From contig NZ_CP151275.1 of assembly GCF_038235435.1 (NCBI RefSeq), positions 3,534,001 through 3,598,000 on the forward strand: a stretch of DNA of 64,000 nt. Direction: 5' to 3'. The notes beneath the pieces are model-generated. The model saw only the letters and a list, made by a program, of their open reading frames with translations, made no database searches and was not told the DNA's origin. Position 1 is the stretch's first letter. Each line of letters begins with the position of its first letter. A program made the position numbers and the translations under genes. Below are positions 50,001-59,146 of this stretch, one piece after another. This DNA comes from Niveibacterium sp. SC-1. Its GTDB lineage: Bacteria; Pseudomonadota; Gammaproteobacteria; Burkholderiales; Rhodocyclaceae.

Positions 50001-53000
50001 AGCGCCGAAGTCCGCAAGGCCGGCGTCGTCTGCAAGGGCACGACCGACAAGTACGGGCTCCTCACCTGCAAGGGCGCATCGCCCGCCGATGGCCAGCTGA
50101 TCCTGGTCGCGAAGGGCGAGGACGCGCAGGGCAACGGCGCGATCGCGAGTCGCGAGGTCTATGTCGCGGCGGGTGACGACTGGTTCGATGCCGGCGCCAG
50201 CGACCGCATCGACATCCTCGCCGACAAGCGCTCGTACGAGCCGGGTGACACCGCACGCTTCGAAGTGCGCATGCCCTTCCGCGAAGCGACGGCGCTGGTC
50301 ACCGTCGAGCGCGAAGGTGTGCTCGCCTCCTTCACCACCCACGTCGACGCCAAGTCGCCATTCGTCGACGTGCCGATCGCCAAGGAATACGGCCCCAACG
50401 CCTATGTGTCGGTGCTGGTGGTGCGTGGCCGTATCGCGCCGGAGACGCCCGGGCCCTTCGCCTGGCTCAAGCGCATGGTCTACAAGATCGGCATGTTCCT
50501 CGGCCTGGTCGACAAGATGCCCAAGGAGGTCGACACCCGTCCGACGTCGCTGGTCGACCTGACCAAGCCCGCCTTCCGCATGGGCCTCGCGCAGATCCGC
50601 GTGGGCTGGGATGCCTATGCGCTCAAGGTGAAGGTGGAAGCCGACAAGACCAGCTACCGGGTGCGCGACATCGCGCAGCTGAAAGTCACGGTGACCGACG
50701 CTACCGGCAAACCCGCCGCCAACAGCGAGGTCGCGCTGGCCGCAGTGGACGAAGGCCTGCTCGCGTTGGCGCCGCCGACCTCCTGGGATCTGCTGGCCGC
50801 GATGATGGAGCGACGCCCGATCGAGGTCGAAACCTCCACCATGCAGGCGCAGGTGGTCGGCAAGCGTCACTTCGGCAAGAAGGCCGCGGCACCGGGCGGT
50901 GGCGGTGGTGCAGGCGCCAACGCGCGCGAACTCTTCGACACCCTGCTCCTGTGGCAAGGCCGCGTGCAGCTCGACGCCAACGGCCAGGCGAGCATCGGCG
51001 TGCCGCTCAACGATTCGCTCACCAGTTTCCGGGTCGAAGCCATCGCGCATGCCGGCGCGGATCGTTTCGGTTCCGGTCGGGCGATCCTGCGCACCACGCA
51101 GGAAGCAATGCTCTTCGCCGGCATTCCGCCTTTCGTACGCGAAGGCGACCAGTTCGACGCGATGGTCACCGTGCGCAACGGCGGCGAACGTCCGCTGACG
51201 CTGGACCTGGCGGCGAGTTATGGCAACGCAGGTGCCAATGCCGGCGCGAAGACCGAGGCCGGCCGCGAACGGGTGAGCCTCAATCCGGGCGAGGCGAAGA
51301 CCGTCTCCTTCAAGGCGACGGCACCCTTCAATGCAGTCAAGCTCGACTGGGAGGTCAGCGCCCAGGAAGTCGGCAGCGGCGAGAAGCTCGCGCGCGATGC
51401 GCTCAAGCTCTCGCAGACCGTCGGTGTGGCCAACCCGGTGCGCGTGTACCAGCAGACGCTGGAGCAACTCACGGCCGGCACGCCCTGGCGCTTCCCGGTG
51501 GCCTTGCCCAAGGGCGCGGTGCCGGGCCGTGGTGGTGTCGACATCCGTCTCGCCCGTTCACTGGGCGGCGGTGCGGACGCGATCCGCGCCTGGATGCAGC
51601 GCTATCCCTACGTCTGCCTGGAGCAGCAGGCCTCCAAGGCGATCGTGCTCGACGACGAGGCACGCTGGAACGCGCTGATGAACGCGCTGCCCACCTACCT
51701 CGATCGCGATGGCCTCGCCCGCTACTTCCCCACCGGATGGCTGGAAGGCGACGACGCGCTCACGGTCTATCTGCTTGCATTGGCACATGAGCGCGGTTGG
51801 GACATCCCCGACACCTCGCGCGATCGCATGACCAAGGGGCTGACCGACTTCGTGGCGGGCCGGGTGGTGCGCTATGGCGCGATGCCGACGGTCGATCTGG
51901 CGATCCGCAAGATCGCGGCGATCGATGCGCTGGCCCGCTACGGCCAGGCCACACCGGAGATGCTGCAGAGCATCGAGATCGCGCCCAACCTGTGGCCCAG
52001 CTCCGCGGTGATCGACTGGCTGTCGCTGCTCGGCCGGATGGACAACATCCCCGACCGCACGCGCAAGCTTGAAGACGCGCGCCAGATCCTGCGCTCCCGC
52101 CTCACCTTCTCCGGCACCACGCTGACCTTCTCCACCGAGAAGAGCGACTACCTCTGGTGGCTGATGGTCTCGCCGGATGTGAACGCGGTACGTGCGCTGC
52201 TGCAGCTGACCGAGGACCCCGCCTTCGAGGCCGACGTCCCCCGCCTCGCGCGCGGCGCACTCGCGCGTCAGCAGGAAGGTCGCTGGCGCACCACCGTCGC
52301 CAACGCCTGGGGCACCCTGGCGCTCGCCCGCTTCCAGCAACGCTTCGAACGCGAACCGGTGACCGGCAACAGCGCCGCCAGCCTCGCGGGTGCAGAGCAG
52401 GTGCTCGACTGGGCGAAAGCGAAATCGCGCGAGACCAATGACCCGACGCTGGGCACCCCGATCGGCCCCGGCCTGGATGCGCACTTCGACTGGCCGGCGC
52501 AGCAGGCCGAACTCTCGCTGGAGCATCGCGGCGGCGGCAAGCCTTGGGCCTTCGTCACCTCGCGCGCCTCGCTGCCGCTGGAGAAGCCGCTCTTCGCCGG
52601 CTACCAGGTGCAGCGCACGGTCACGCCGGTCGAGCAGAAGACCAAAGGCCAGTGGTCGCGTGGCGACACCTACCGGGTGAAGCTGGAAATCGACGCGCAG
52701 AACGACATGACCTGGGTCGTCGTGAACGACCCGGTGCCCGCGGGCGCCAGCATCCTCGGCAGCGGGCTGGGCGGCGATTCGGCGCAGCTCGCGTCCGGCG
52801 AGAAGGCCTCGGGTTGGTCACGCCCCGCCTTCGAGGAGCGCGCCTTCGACGGCTACCGCGCCTACTACCGCTACCTGCCCAAGGGCAAGGTCACGCTCGA
52901 ATACACGGTGCGGTTGAACAACGTCGGCCGGTTCGAGATGCCCGCCACGCGCGTGGAGGCGATGTACGCGCCCGAGATCTTCGGCGAGCTGCCGGTCGGC

Positions 53001-53024
53001 AAGATCGAAGTGAAACCGCAGTAG
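47085..53024 (+). CDS. Thioester-containing bacterial alpha-2-macroglobulin
   Basis: A 1979-aa periplasmic protease trap of the YfhM type. The signal peptide GVILGLAGFGLSTSAQADA has no lipobox Cys, unlike the E. coli lipoprotein. MG domains follow, then a bait region and the thioester YVCLEQQASKA with Cys1511, and a C-terminal domain. An acidic insert with Asn/Gly (about 815-860) could be exposed. ATG 47085 has AGGAG 10 bases upstream; the ATG at 47061 is weaker. Followed 7 bases later by pbpC, the classic pairing: the trap protects the envelope while PBP1C repairs it. Confidence 0.93.
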   Translation: MSRITNILRSAPFAGVILGLAGFGLSTSAQADARVESFSPQGGVKDVRQVVARFSEPMVSFGDPRSEAPFDVTCGGKGRGRWADARNWIYDFDADLPGGLRCGFALKANVKTAAGNPVTAARYEFTTGGPAIRTSWPEEGDSGVDEHQIFLLGLDAPVDPKSVREHAACVAEGVGERIPLTVLEGKERDQVLAEQKDRARQFFAVLTKRGTTGILAVKDKRLEAANKVLVARCGRPMAPGTQFKISWDAGIRTPDGIATTEAQSLPFGVREEFRVTTSCTRVNPDAGCIPALPITVNFTAPVPRELAAKLRLKAGAFDSQEPVFEDAAPNVETLRFAGPFPPKATLTLALPDKFADDANRPPANAASFPLKIVLDENPPLVKFPSRFGVLEARAEPMLPVSVRNVEGTLKGRSIEVGRQGNKATPGRVARLDLPNDQTLARWLARILRAPEEDAEYIEDVGPRPRPGEKPLLHGPDAPGGAQAISLPAADAKTELQLIGVPLPKPGLFVVEFASQRLGQALHGENIPYYVSAGALVTNLAVHFKQGRESSLVWVTQLDDATPVAGAKVRISDCLGAKEWEGVTDAKGIARVNAEIPKYSRWEDCRYAPDAHIVSARKDGDFSFTLSSWRDGISPWQFNLAGGSAAGPVLAHTVTDRPLYRAGETVSMKHFLRLHTGDGFGSVKPADQPKRVELEHEGSGQRYKVDIRWGNNAGESTWQIPKDAKLGSYTLRLVGPRGQLQSGSFRVEQFRVPLMRAVLKPPAQPNIGGGKVDVDAQLSYLSGGPAGGAPVKIRSRLVPYPLVFPDYDDFRFGGRVPEEGIHATQNEAWDPDADYADEGDAENSGGENATDAPGGKVQTRELTLDAQGGARIAFEKLAKPAEPKSLEVEMEYSDPNGQILTTATRALVLPSSLVLGIRTEGSYATRDSLAFKVLALSPQGKPQPDRKLTVEVYTRAVHAYRKRLLGGFYAYEQSAEVRKAGVVCKGTTDKYGLLTCKGASPADGQLILVAKGEDAQGNGAIASREVYVAAGDDWFDAGASDRIDILADKRSYEPGDTARFEVRMPFREATALVTVEREGVLASFTTHVDAKSPFVDVPIAKEYGPNAYVSVLVVRGRIAPETPGPFAWLKRMVYKIGMFLGLVDKMPKEVDTRPTSLVDLTKPAFRMGLAQIRVGWDAYALKVKVEADKTSYRVRDIAQLKVTVTDATGKPAANSEVALAAVDEGLLALAPPTSWDLLAAMMERRPIEVETSTMQAQVVGKRHFGKKAAAPGGGGGAGANARELFDTLLLWQGRVQLDANGQASIGVPLNDSLTSFRVEAIAHAGADRFGSGRAILRTTQEAMLFAGIPPFVREGDQFDAMVTVRNGGERPLTLDLAASYGNAGANAGAKTEAGRERVSLNPGEAKTVSFKATAPFNAVKLDWEVSAQEVGSGEKLARDALKLSQTVGVANPVRVYQQTLEQLTAGTPWRFPVALPKGAVPGRGGVDIRLARSLGGGADAIRAWMQRYPYVCLEQQASKAIVLDDEARWNALMNALPTYLDRDGLARYFPTGWLEGDDALTVYLLALAHERGWDIPDTSRDRMTKGLTDFVAGRVVRYGAMPTVDLAIRKIAAIDALARYGQATPEMLQSIEIAPNLWPSSAVIDWLSLLGRMDNIPDRTRKLEDARQILRSRLTFSGTTLTFSTEKSDYLWWLMVSPDVNAVRALLQLTEDPAFEADVPRLARGALARQQEGRWRTTVANAWGTLALARFQQRFEREPVTGNSAASLAGAEQVLDWAKAKSRETNDPTLGTPIGPGLDAHFDWPAQQAELSLEHRGGGKPWAFVTSRASLPLEKPLFAGYQVQRTVTPVEQKTKGQWSRGDTYRVKLEIDAQNDMTWVVVNDPVPAGASILGSGLGGDSAQLASGEKASGWSRPAFEERAFDGYRAYYRYLPKGKVTLEYTVRLNNVGRFEMPATRVEAMYAPEIFGELPVGKIEVKPQ

Positions 53025-53031
53025 GTCCATC

Positions 53032-55290
53032 GTGAGCACGCAGGCGCCTCGCTCCGGAAAGCCCCTCGCCCGCCGCCCGCAATGGCGGCTGGCGCTGGGT
53101 GCGACTGCGCTCGCGCTGGTGACAGGGGTACTCGCGGTGCTGCCCGGCATACCGGACTTCGTCACGGTACGCAGCAGCGCACGCAGCTCGGAGGCGCAGC
53201 TGCTCGACCGGCATGGCGTGCTGCTGCAGCGCCTGCGTCTGGATCGTCGCCAGCGCCACACCGAGTGGGTGCCGCTCAACGAAGTCTCGCCGGCCTTTGT
53301 CGCCAGTCTGATCGCGGCGGAAGACAAGCGCTTCCGCTATCACGCCGGCGTCGATCCGCTCGCACTCATGTCCGCGCTCTGGGACAACCTGCGGCGGCCG
53401 CGCGCCCGCGGCGCGAGCACGCTCACGATGCAGCTCGCCGGCCTCCTGATGAGCGAGCGCGAGGGCGCGCCGCTCGCCCGGGGCTTCGCCTACAAGCTCG
53501 CGCAGATGCGTCTCGCGCTGGGCCTGGAGCTGCGCTGGAGCAAGCGCGAGATCCTCGAAGCCTATGTGAACCGCGTCGGTTTCCGCGGCGAACTCGTCGG
53601 GCTGGACGCCGCCGCCCGCGGCCTGGTCGGCAAGGGCGCGAGCGGGCTGGACCATCCCGAATCCGCGGTACTCGTCTCCCTGATCCGCGCACCCACCGCA
53701 TCGCGCGCCCGGGTCGCACAGCGCGCCTGTCGACTGCTGCAACGGCTCGACCATGCGGACGATTGCTCACGCGCGGCTTTTGTCGCCACGGGTCTTCCCC
53801 GCCACAGCCTGCCCATGCCCGGCGCCGACGAAGCACCGCATCTCGCGCGACGACTGCTCGCCCGCGCAGGCGAGCAGTACCGCAGCAGCCTCGATGCCGA
53901 ACTGCAGCGCTTCGCCGCCGAGACCCTGCGCAGCCACCTCGCCGCACTCGTCGAACGCAATGTGGAAGACGGCGCCGTGGTCGTGCTCGACAACGCGAGC
54001 GGCGAAGTGCTCGCCTACGTGGGCTCCAGCGGAGATCTCTCCGGCGCGCCCGAGGTCGATGGCGCCGCGGCCCAGCGCCAGCCGGGCTCCACGCTCAAGC
54101 CCTTCCTCTACGCCAGCGCCATTGAAGCGCGCTGGCTCACCGCGGCCTCGGTGCTGGACGACTCCTCGCTCGCGCTCACCACGCCCTCCGGCCTCTACAT
54201 CCCGCAGGACTATGACCGCCATTTCAAAGGGCCGGTCACGGTGCGCACGGCGCTGGGCGCATCGCTCAACGTACCGGCGGTGCGGGGGCTCACCATCGTG
54301 GGCGTAGACCGCTTCCTGCGCACCCTGCGCGAACTGGGCATGAACACGCTCACCCACGACGCCGAGCACTACGGCTTCGGCCTCGCCCTGGGCGGCGCGG
54401 AGACCTCGCTGCTCACGCTGACCAACGCGTATCGCAGCTTCGCGCGGGAGGGACGATGGACGCCGGTGCGCTATTCGCCCGACGCCGCCGCGGACGCCAT
54501 CGGGAGCGCCACCGAGCCTGAGAGCACCCGGGAAGTCTTCTCGCCGCAGACCGCGTTCATCCTCTCCGACGTGCTCTCCGACCCCGCCGCCCGCGCGATC
54601 ACCTTCGGCCTCTCCAGCCCGCTCTCGGCGCGCACCTGGGCCGCGGTGAAGACCGGCACCAGCAAAGGCATGCGCGACAACTGGGCGGTCGGCTACACCG
54701 ATCGCTACACGGTGGGCGTGTGGGTCGGCAACTTCTCCGGCGCGCCGATGTGGGATGTCTCCGGCATCACCGGCGCGGCCCCCGTGTGGCGCGACATCGT
54801 CGAATACCTGCATCGCGATTCATCCAGCCGCGCACCGACGCCGCCAGAAGGCGTGGTCGGCGAGACACTCGCCTTCGATCCGCCCATCGAGGCGCCGCGC
54901 CGCGAGTGGTTCATCGCCGGGACGCAGCCGGAAGGCCATGGCGCCACGCAACGCATCGCAATCCAGCTCGCCGCACCCACGCCCCGCCTGCTCGCGCCGC
55001 CGGACTCAGCGATCGTCGCCCCCGACCCCGACATCCCGCATGCGCGCCAGTCGATCCGGGTGGAAGTCGCCGCGGCGAAAGGCACTTGCGTGCGCCTGGA
55101 TGGCAAACCCATCGGCAGCTGCGGCCGCCCCGCCCAGCTCTTGTCGCTACCCGCCCCCGGGGAGCACAAGCTGGAGTTGGTCGATACGGCCGGGCGCACG
55201 CTCGACGCTCACATGCTCACGGTGCGCGGGCTATACGTGCCTGCCCGCGCGAACGGCCCTGCCGCCGCACCGCGGGCCAAGCCCGGCTAG
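53032..55290 (+). CDS. pbpC: Penicillin-binding protein 1C
   Basis: A 752-aa bifunctional peptidoglycan synthase anchored by one N-terminal helix (about 22-44). The glycosyltransferase domain has AAEDKRFRYHAGVD and GASTLTMQLA; the transpeptidase has Ser353 in PGSTLKPF and KTGTSKGMRDN. The C-terminal BiPBP_C domain (about 650-745) ends in LPAPGEHKLELVD and LYVPARA. The start is a GTG at 53032, just after the macroglobulin stop. A second, degenerate copy of its last 50 or so codons lies at 56490-56646. Confidence 0.94.
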   Translation: MSTQAPRSGKPLARRPQWRLALGATALALVTGVLAVLPGIPDFVTVRSSARSSEAQLLDRHGVLLQRLRLDRRQRHTEWVPLNEVSPAFVASLIAAEDKRFRYHAGVDPLALMSALWDNLRRPRARGASTLTMQLAGLLMSEREGAPLARGFAYKLAQMRLALGLELRWSKREILEAYVNRVGFRGELVGLDAAARGLVGKGASGLDHPESAVLVSLIRAPTASRARVAQRACRLLQRLDHADDCSRAAFVATGLPRHSLPMPGADEAPHLARRLLARAGEQYRSSLDAELQRFAAETLRSHLAALVERNVEDGAVVVLDNASGEVLAYVGSSGDLSGAPEVDGAAAQRQPGSTLKPFLYASAIEARWLTAASVLDDSSLALTTPSGLYIPQDYDRHFKGPVTVRTALGASLNVPAVRGLTIVGVDRFLRTLRELGMNTLTHDAEHYGFGLALGGAETSLLTLTNAYRSFAREGRWTPVRYSPDAAADAIGSATEPESTREVFSPQTAFILSDVLSDPAARAITFGLSSPLSARTWAAVKTGTSKGMRDNWAVGYTDRYTVGVWVGNFSGAPMWDVSGITGAAPVWRDIVEYLHRDSSSRAPTPPEGVVGETLAFDPPIEAPRREWFIAGTQPEGHGATQRIAIQLAAPTPRLLAPPDSAIVAPDPDIPHARQSIRVEVAAAKGTCVRLDGKPIGSCGRPAQLLSLPAPGEHKLELVDTAGRTLDAHMLTVRGLYVPARANGPAAAPRAKPG

Positions 55291-55323
55291 AAGCCCGCCA
55301 GAAGCGCGACGGCTTGCGCGAGT

Positions 55324-56370
55324 TCAGCTGGCCGTTGCCGCCAGCGGCGCCGGCGGCCGGGACATCCGGTCCTTCAGGATCAGGAATGGCTTCTCGACCA
55401 CGAAGTAGCTGAGCGATGCCACGCCAAAGATCGCCAGCAAGTTGTAGGGCGCAGGCAGTTTGAAGCCCCCGTAGACGAAGACCTGCTGCCACAGGTACAG
55501 CGAGTAGCTGAGCACGCCCAGGGCACGGCTGACCGGCGCATTGAGGACGGCTCCCACCACCGTCTCACGCGCATGCAGCGCGCCGTGGAGCAACGCGACC
55601 GCGAGAAGGTTGGCGAAAGTGACGCCCACGACGCTCCAGGCCAGCGCCCATCTGCCGGTCGTGGATAGCAGCAGCAAGCCCAGCACCGAACCCACCGCCA
55701 GGAGCGCTGCAATGCCCTGCCGGGGACGCCAGAGCAAACCGCGCTCGGCCGCCAGCGCATAGACACAGCCCCACGCAATCGCGTCGCCGGCGTGCTCGAA
55801 ACGCGTCCAGAACACCAGCTTGATCGCGAAAGGATCGCGCAAGGCGAAGCCCCGAAGAGCGGGCGCCAGCAGGCAAAAGCCCAGGGCAACGAAAGCGGCT
55901 CTTCGCCAGCCCAGGACGAGGATGCAAAGCGGCCAGAGCAGGTAGAACTGCTCCTCCACGGCCAGAGACCAGGCATGCCCGAGCACGCGTGGTACCGCGA
56001 TGTAGTTGGCGACGAACGCAGCCGCGGCAAGCAGGTCGCGCCCGTTGACTGCCTGCACACCGTGCACCGCAGCCAGACCCAGTACAGCAAGCAGGACGGC
56101 ATAAGCCGGCCAGATGCGCAGGCAGCGCTTCACGTAGAAGGTGGTGAGTCCGATCCGCCCCGTCGCCAGATGCTCCCGCCGCAGCAGGGTCGTGATGATG
56201 AAACCGGAGAGCACAAAGAAAATACGCACACCCATGTCGCCCAGGGACTCAAACCGCCAGAGCACATCGAGCACGCCAAAGGTGTGGCTGCTATGCAAAT
56301 GGGCGAGCAGGACCAGAGAGATAGCCAGGGCTCTCAGGCCATCCAGAGAATGGATCCGGGCTTGCGACAT
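55324..56370 (-). CDS. Acyltransferase 3 family membrane protein
   Basis: A 348-aa integral membrane O-acyltransferase with about ten helices. The family N-terminus IHSLDGLRALAISLVLLAHL and FFVLSGFIITTLL, the Arg in FYVKRCLRIWPAY and the catalytic-side WSLAVEEQFYLLWPL are all present. Such proteins acetylate LPS, exopolysaccharide or peptidoglycan sugars. It is convergent with pbpC (33-base gap) and lies between pbpC and a degenerate duplicate of the pbpC end, which marks it as a possible insertion. Confidence 0.9.
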   Translation of the reverse strand: MSQARIHSLDGLRALAISLVLLAHLHSSHTFGVLDVLWRFESLGDMGVRIFFVLSGFIITTLLRREHLATGRIGLTTFYVKRCLRIWPAYAVLLAVLGLAAVHGVQAVNGRDLLAAAAFVANYIAVPRVLGHAWSLAVEEQFYLLWPLCILVLGWRRAAFVALGFCLLAPALRGFALRDPFAIKLVFWTRFEHAGDAIAWGCVYALAAERGLLWRPRQGIAALLAVGSVLGLLLLSTTGRWALAWSVVGVTFANLLAVALLHGALHARETVVGAVLNAPVSRALGVLSYSLYLWQQVFVYGGFKLPAPYNLLAIFGVASLSYFVVEKPFLILKDRMSRPPAPLAATAS

Positions 56371-56489
56371 GATGGCGGTGGCGCGGGAAAGGGTGGCCGA
56401 TCTTATGTTCGGCTACAACGATCAGGGCGCCACGCAATGTGCGTAGCGTGCCGTATACCGCGCCTGCTTCTTCGGAGCGCTCGGGGCGC

Positions 56490-56646
56490 GCCTGCGTGCC
56501 GCAGCCGCGCTGCTCAGTTGCGGGCCCTGCCTGCACCCGGTGAGCACACACCGGAACGGGTGGACGCCGGCGGGCGCGGGGGCGATACGCGCGCGCTCAC
56601 CATACGTCGGCTCTACGTGCCGGTCCGCGCGTGGCCCGCGACCTGA
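56490..56646 (+). pseudogene. Degenerate duplicate of the pbpC 3' end
   Basis: The plus-strand frame here reads AAQLRALPAPGEHTPERV and later LTIRRLYVPVRA before a TGA. The end of pbpC reads PAQLLSLPAPGEHKLELV and LTVRGLYVPARA. About 25 of 41 aligned residues agree by eye, and both run to a stop shortly after. The remainder of a second pbpC is absent. It lies upstream of the acyltransferase start, so the acyltransferase gene is bracketed by two pbpC ends. The remaining stretch 56371-56489 shows nothing I can name. Confidence 0.7.
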
Positions 56647-56674
56647 ACGACCGCCGCGGTCGCCGCGTGCCCCG

Positions 56675-57181
56675 TCAACACGTAGGGAAATTGCGCCGCC
56701 GACGCCAGACCAGCACTGCCCACGCGGCGATGGCGAGTTCGAAGCCGAAGGACCAATGAAGAACAAAGTTCAGCCACCACGGGTGGTAGGTCGCGGGCAC
56801 CGTGGCGAGCGCGAACGGGCGGTCGTTAAAGGGCGCCAGCCACCAGATGTCGCCCACGAGCGAATCCAGGATCTGGTGCCCCAGGCCTGAAAGCGCGAAC
56901 ACCAGCGCGCACGCAGCCGCCGCCCTCCCGGGTTGCCGGCTTCGCCAAAGCAGCGACAGCAGCAGCACGACCACCCACAGCAACGGCCAGTGAGAAACGT
57001 AGCGGTGGTGGTGTGTCTGCCGGTGGTCGAAGGCATAGAAGTAAATCAGGTCGAGATCGGGTGCGATCGCACCGAGGAGGCTCCAGCCAATGAACCTTGC
57101 TCGCGTGAGCGCAGGCGGAGCGATCCTTGCGTGCAGCCAATCGCCGAGGAGGTAGCCCGCGGGCAGGTGTGCGATGAACAT
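56675..57181 (-). CDS. DUF457/YdjM-like membrane-bound metal-dependent hydrolase
   Basis: A 168-aa protein with about four helices, resembling small membrane-bound metal-dependent hydrolases (YdjM/LexA-regulated type). Conserved polar residues cluster in IAHLPAGYLLGDWL, LLGAIAPDLDLIYFYAFDH, HHHRYVSHWPLLW and GHQILDSLVGDIWWLAPFND, giving the His/Asp set of the family. ATG 57181 was taken; a TTG three codons upstream is possible, and no clear ribosome site is seen. Next to it is the HlyD fragment. Confidence 0.75.
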   Translation of the reverse strand: MFIAHLPAGYLLGDWLHARIAPPALTRARFIGWSLLGAIAPDLDLIYFYAFDHRQTHHHRYVSHWPLLWVVVLLLSLLWRSRQPGRAAAACALVFALSGLGHQILDSLVGDIWWLAPFNDRPFALATVPATYHPWWLNFVLHWSFGFELAIAAWAVLVWRRRRNFPTC

Positions 57182-57366
57182 GTTCGGCAAGAGTACCCGA
57201 GGCGTCAGACACGACGCACCAACTGGTCTTGGCCTCGCGGCCTTCTTGCGTGACGCGCCGGCGCATTCTGCGCGACCGGCTCATGCCGACGTGCCGCGCG
57301 GCGTGCGAAAAGGCACGTGCGGCCACCTGCGGATATGTGCCTCGCCCGGCCTCGCTGTGTTGTTCT

Positions 57367-57745
57367 AGGGTCTGTGCTGGTGCTGGTCCCTGACAACGCC
57401 CGGACCGAAGTCGAAGCGGTGCTGGAGAACAAGGACATCGGCTTCGTCAAGGCCGGGCAAGTGGCCGAAATCAAGCTCGACACCTTCCCCTTCACTCGTT
57501 ACGGCGTCGTGCCCGCCAAGGTGGCGTTCGTCTCGGGCGACGCGATCCAGGACGAAAAGCGCGGCTACCTCTTTCAGGCTCGCCTCGCCCTTGACCAGGA
57601 CCACATCCAGGTGGACGGCCGCAGCGTGCGGCTCTCGCCCGGCATGACCGTGGCAGCCGAGATCAAAACTGGTCGCAGACGAGTAATCGAGTACTTCCTT
57701 GACCCTGTCACCCGGAACGCAAAGGAGAGCTTGGGTGAACGCTGA
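57367..57745 (+). pseudogene. C-terminal fragment of an HlyD-type membrane fusion protein
   Basis: About 125 codons matching the periplasmic C-terminal part of type I secretion adaptors: LVLVPDNARTEVEAVLENKD, FPFTRYG, DEKRGYLF, LSPGMTVAAEIKTG and VIEYFLDP. The N-terminal helix and coiled coil are missing; similarity begins abruptly near 57367 with no plausible start. Neither an ABC exporter nor a TolC gene is nearby. It is the remnant of a type I secretion locus. Confidence 0.8.
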
Positions 57746-57922
57746 ACGAATTCAGGTCGAACGCCTGCTCCAGATGCGCAAGGCCTCCGGAACATCCCGG
57801 GCCCGTACCACGTACAAAAGTGGAGCGTAGGCAACCTGGTCTCCCCACGTCAGGGGCCTCCGAGCCTCGATACGTGTAGGACTTCGGCCATGAACCGTCG
57901 AAGAATTGAAGAGGATCTTTGT

Positions 57923-58801
57923 ATGGGCGGATTCAACAAGAAGACTGCGTGGTGGGCGCTGACAGCTGTGGCCGCTGTCATCCCGGTCGTGTATGGCTAT
58001 CAGACCTACCAGCGCCAGCAGGCCGAAGCCCGGGTACGTGAAGCTCGGATGGCCGAAATCCGGGCCGACAAGGCCGAGTTCGAGCGCCTGTGCAAAGAGG
58101 TCGCCGGCTACAAGTTCTACCGCAGGGCCGAGAACGTGGAAGGCATCTTGCTACCCAAGATCCGCCACTACGGCGAGTGGCGGGACGCCATGGCACCGGG
58201 GGCGGCGTTTGCGCTGGAAGAGTACGACGGCGCATACATCGATACCTTTCTTGGCTACAGGTTTCCATCGAGCGTGATGGACAACAGTTATCCAACCTCA
58301 ACGTCGAAATCCGAGGGCGCAATTCCAGGCTTCAAGTACGTCGACATCATCGACGAGCAGGACGGAAAGCGCTACCGCGTTACGGGATCGCACAAGGCAG
58401 TGCGCAAGCAAGACACTTCGGCCCCGGAAGTCAAACGGTTGATGGCAGCAGACCCGAACTACGACTTGAACGTCTACAACTGGGTGCTGGACAAAGTGCC
58501 CGCCCCCGAGCCTGCCCCGCGTTTCGCGGTGACCTTCGAGGACCACGTGGTGCCCGCAGAGCGCGCCCGCGGTTTGGCCAGCAGCACGGTGAGGGTCATT
58601 GACACCCAGACCGGCGAGGTCATGGCCGAAATGCTGCGCTACGCATGGACGCCGGGGCGCGCTTCGCCAGCGAACCCGCGGCCGTGGCTTACCGCTTACA
58701 AATGTCCGGGTTTCCTACACGGCTCAGACAACGCCACGCGTCAATTTGTGGATCGCGTGCTGGTTCCTCCGGGGGCATCGGCCCCGCCGCCGTTGCCATA
58801 A
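57923..58801 (+). CDS. Hypothetical protein with N-terminal membrane anchor
   Basis: A 292-aa protein with one N-terminal hydrophobic segment (WWALTAVAAVIPVVYGY, about 9-25), a charged helical stretch (about 28-60) and a soluble domain (about 65-285). Several Tyr and Asp motifs (EEYDGAYIDTFLGYRF, YDLNVYNWVLDKV, CPGFLHGSDNATRQFVDRVL) look conserved in style, but I do not recognise the family. ATG 57923 has GAGG 8 bases upstream, better than the ATG at 57890. The DNA is less GC-rich than the flanks. It lies between the HlyD fragment and another truncated frame, so it may be cargo of a decayed secretion locus. Confidence 0.65.
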   Translation: MGGFNKKTAWWALTAVAAVIPVVYGYQTYQRQQAEARVREARMAEIRADKAEFERLCKEVAGYKFYRRAENVEGILLPKIRHYGEWRDAMAPGAAFALEEYDGAYIDTFLGYRFPSSVMDNSYPTSTSKSEGAIPGFKYVDIIDEQDGKRYRVTGSHKAVRKQDTSAPEVKRLMAADPNYDLNVYNWVLDKVPAPEPAPRFAVTFEDHVVPAERARGLASSTVRVIDTQTGEVMAEMLRYAWTPGRASPANPRPWLTAYKCPGFLHGSDNATRQFVDRVLVPPGASAPPPLP

Positions 58802-58870
58802 AACCGAAGGTCCACCGATCACTCATGCGCCACGGCATGCGCTAACTGCATCTGAACATAGGGGATGTCC

Positions 58871-59146
58871 ATGACCACGCTGACTCCAAACCGAATTTTG
58901 CAGTACGCCCGCGTCCAGATGGCTAGCGAGGCGCTGTTCAGAGCCGACGCTCGTCTGCAAACCTCCACCGCCAATCTGTTACCACCGGGAGATACGAGAA
59001 GCATCGCACCCAGCCTTCCCGATCGAACGCGCGGTTCTGCCAGGCGCCGCCCAGTTCACGACCCTGTCGTCCTGATGGCTGTTTTTACTGGCTCGCGGAG
59101 CCGTGCCAGTGCTGGACAGTTCCCGACTCTATTCGCGACGGAATAG
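58871..59146 (+). pseudogene. Truncated frame, possible start of a secreted protein gene
   Basis: The first 30 or so codons read MTTLTPNRILQYARVQMASE, preceded by AGGGG, and resemble the conserved N-termini of type I secreted calcium-binding proteins. After about residue 35 the sequence turns into low-quality Arg/Pro/Ser composition, so the original gene appears cut. The remaining stretch to 59376 shows nothing I can support. Identification of the family is tentative. Confidence 0.35.

Noticed and set aside
48999..51467. 822-codon minus-strand frame inside the macroglobulin gene
   Set aside because: Same composition artefact; no ribosome site and no recognisable domain, while the plus-strand protein has its thioester motif.
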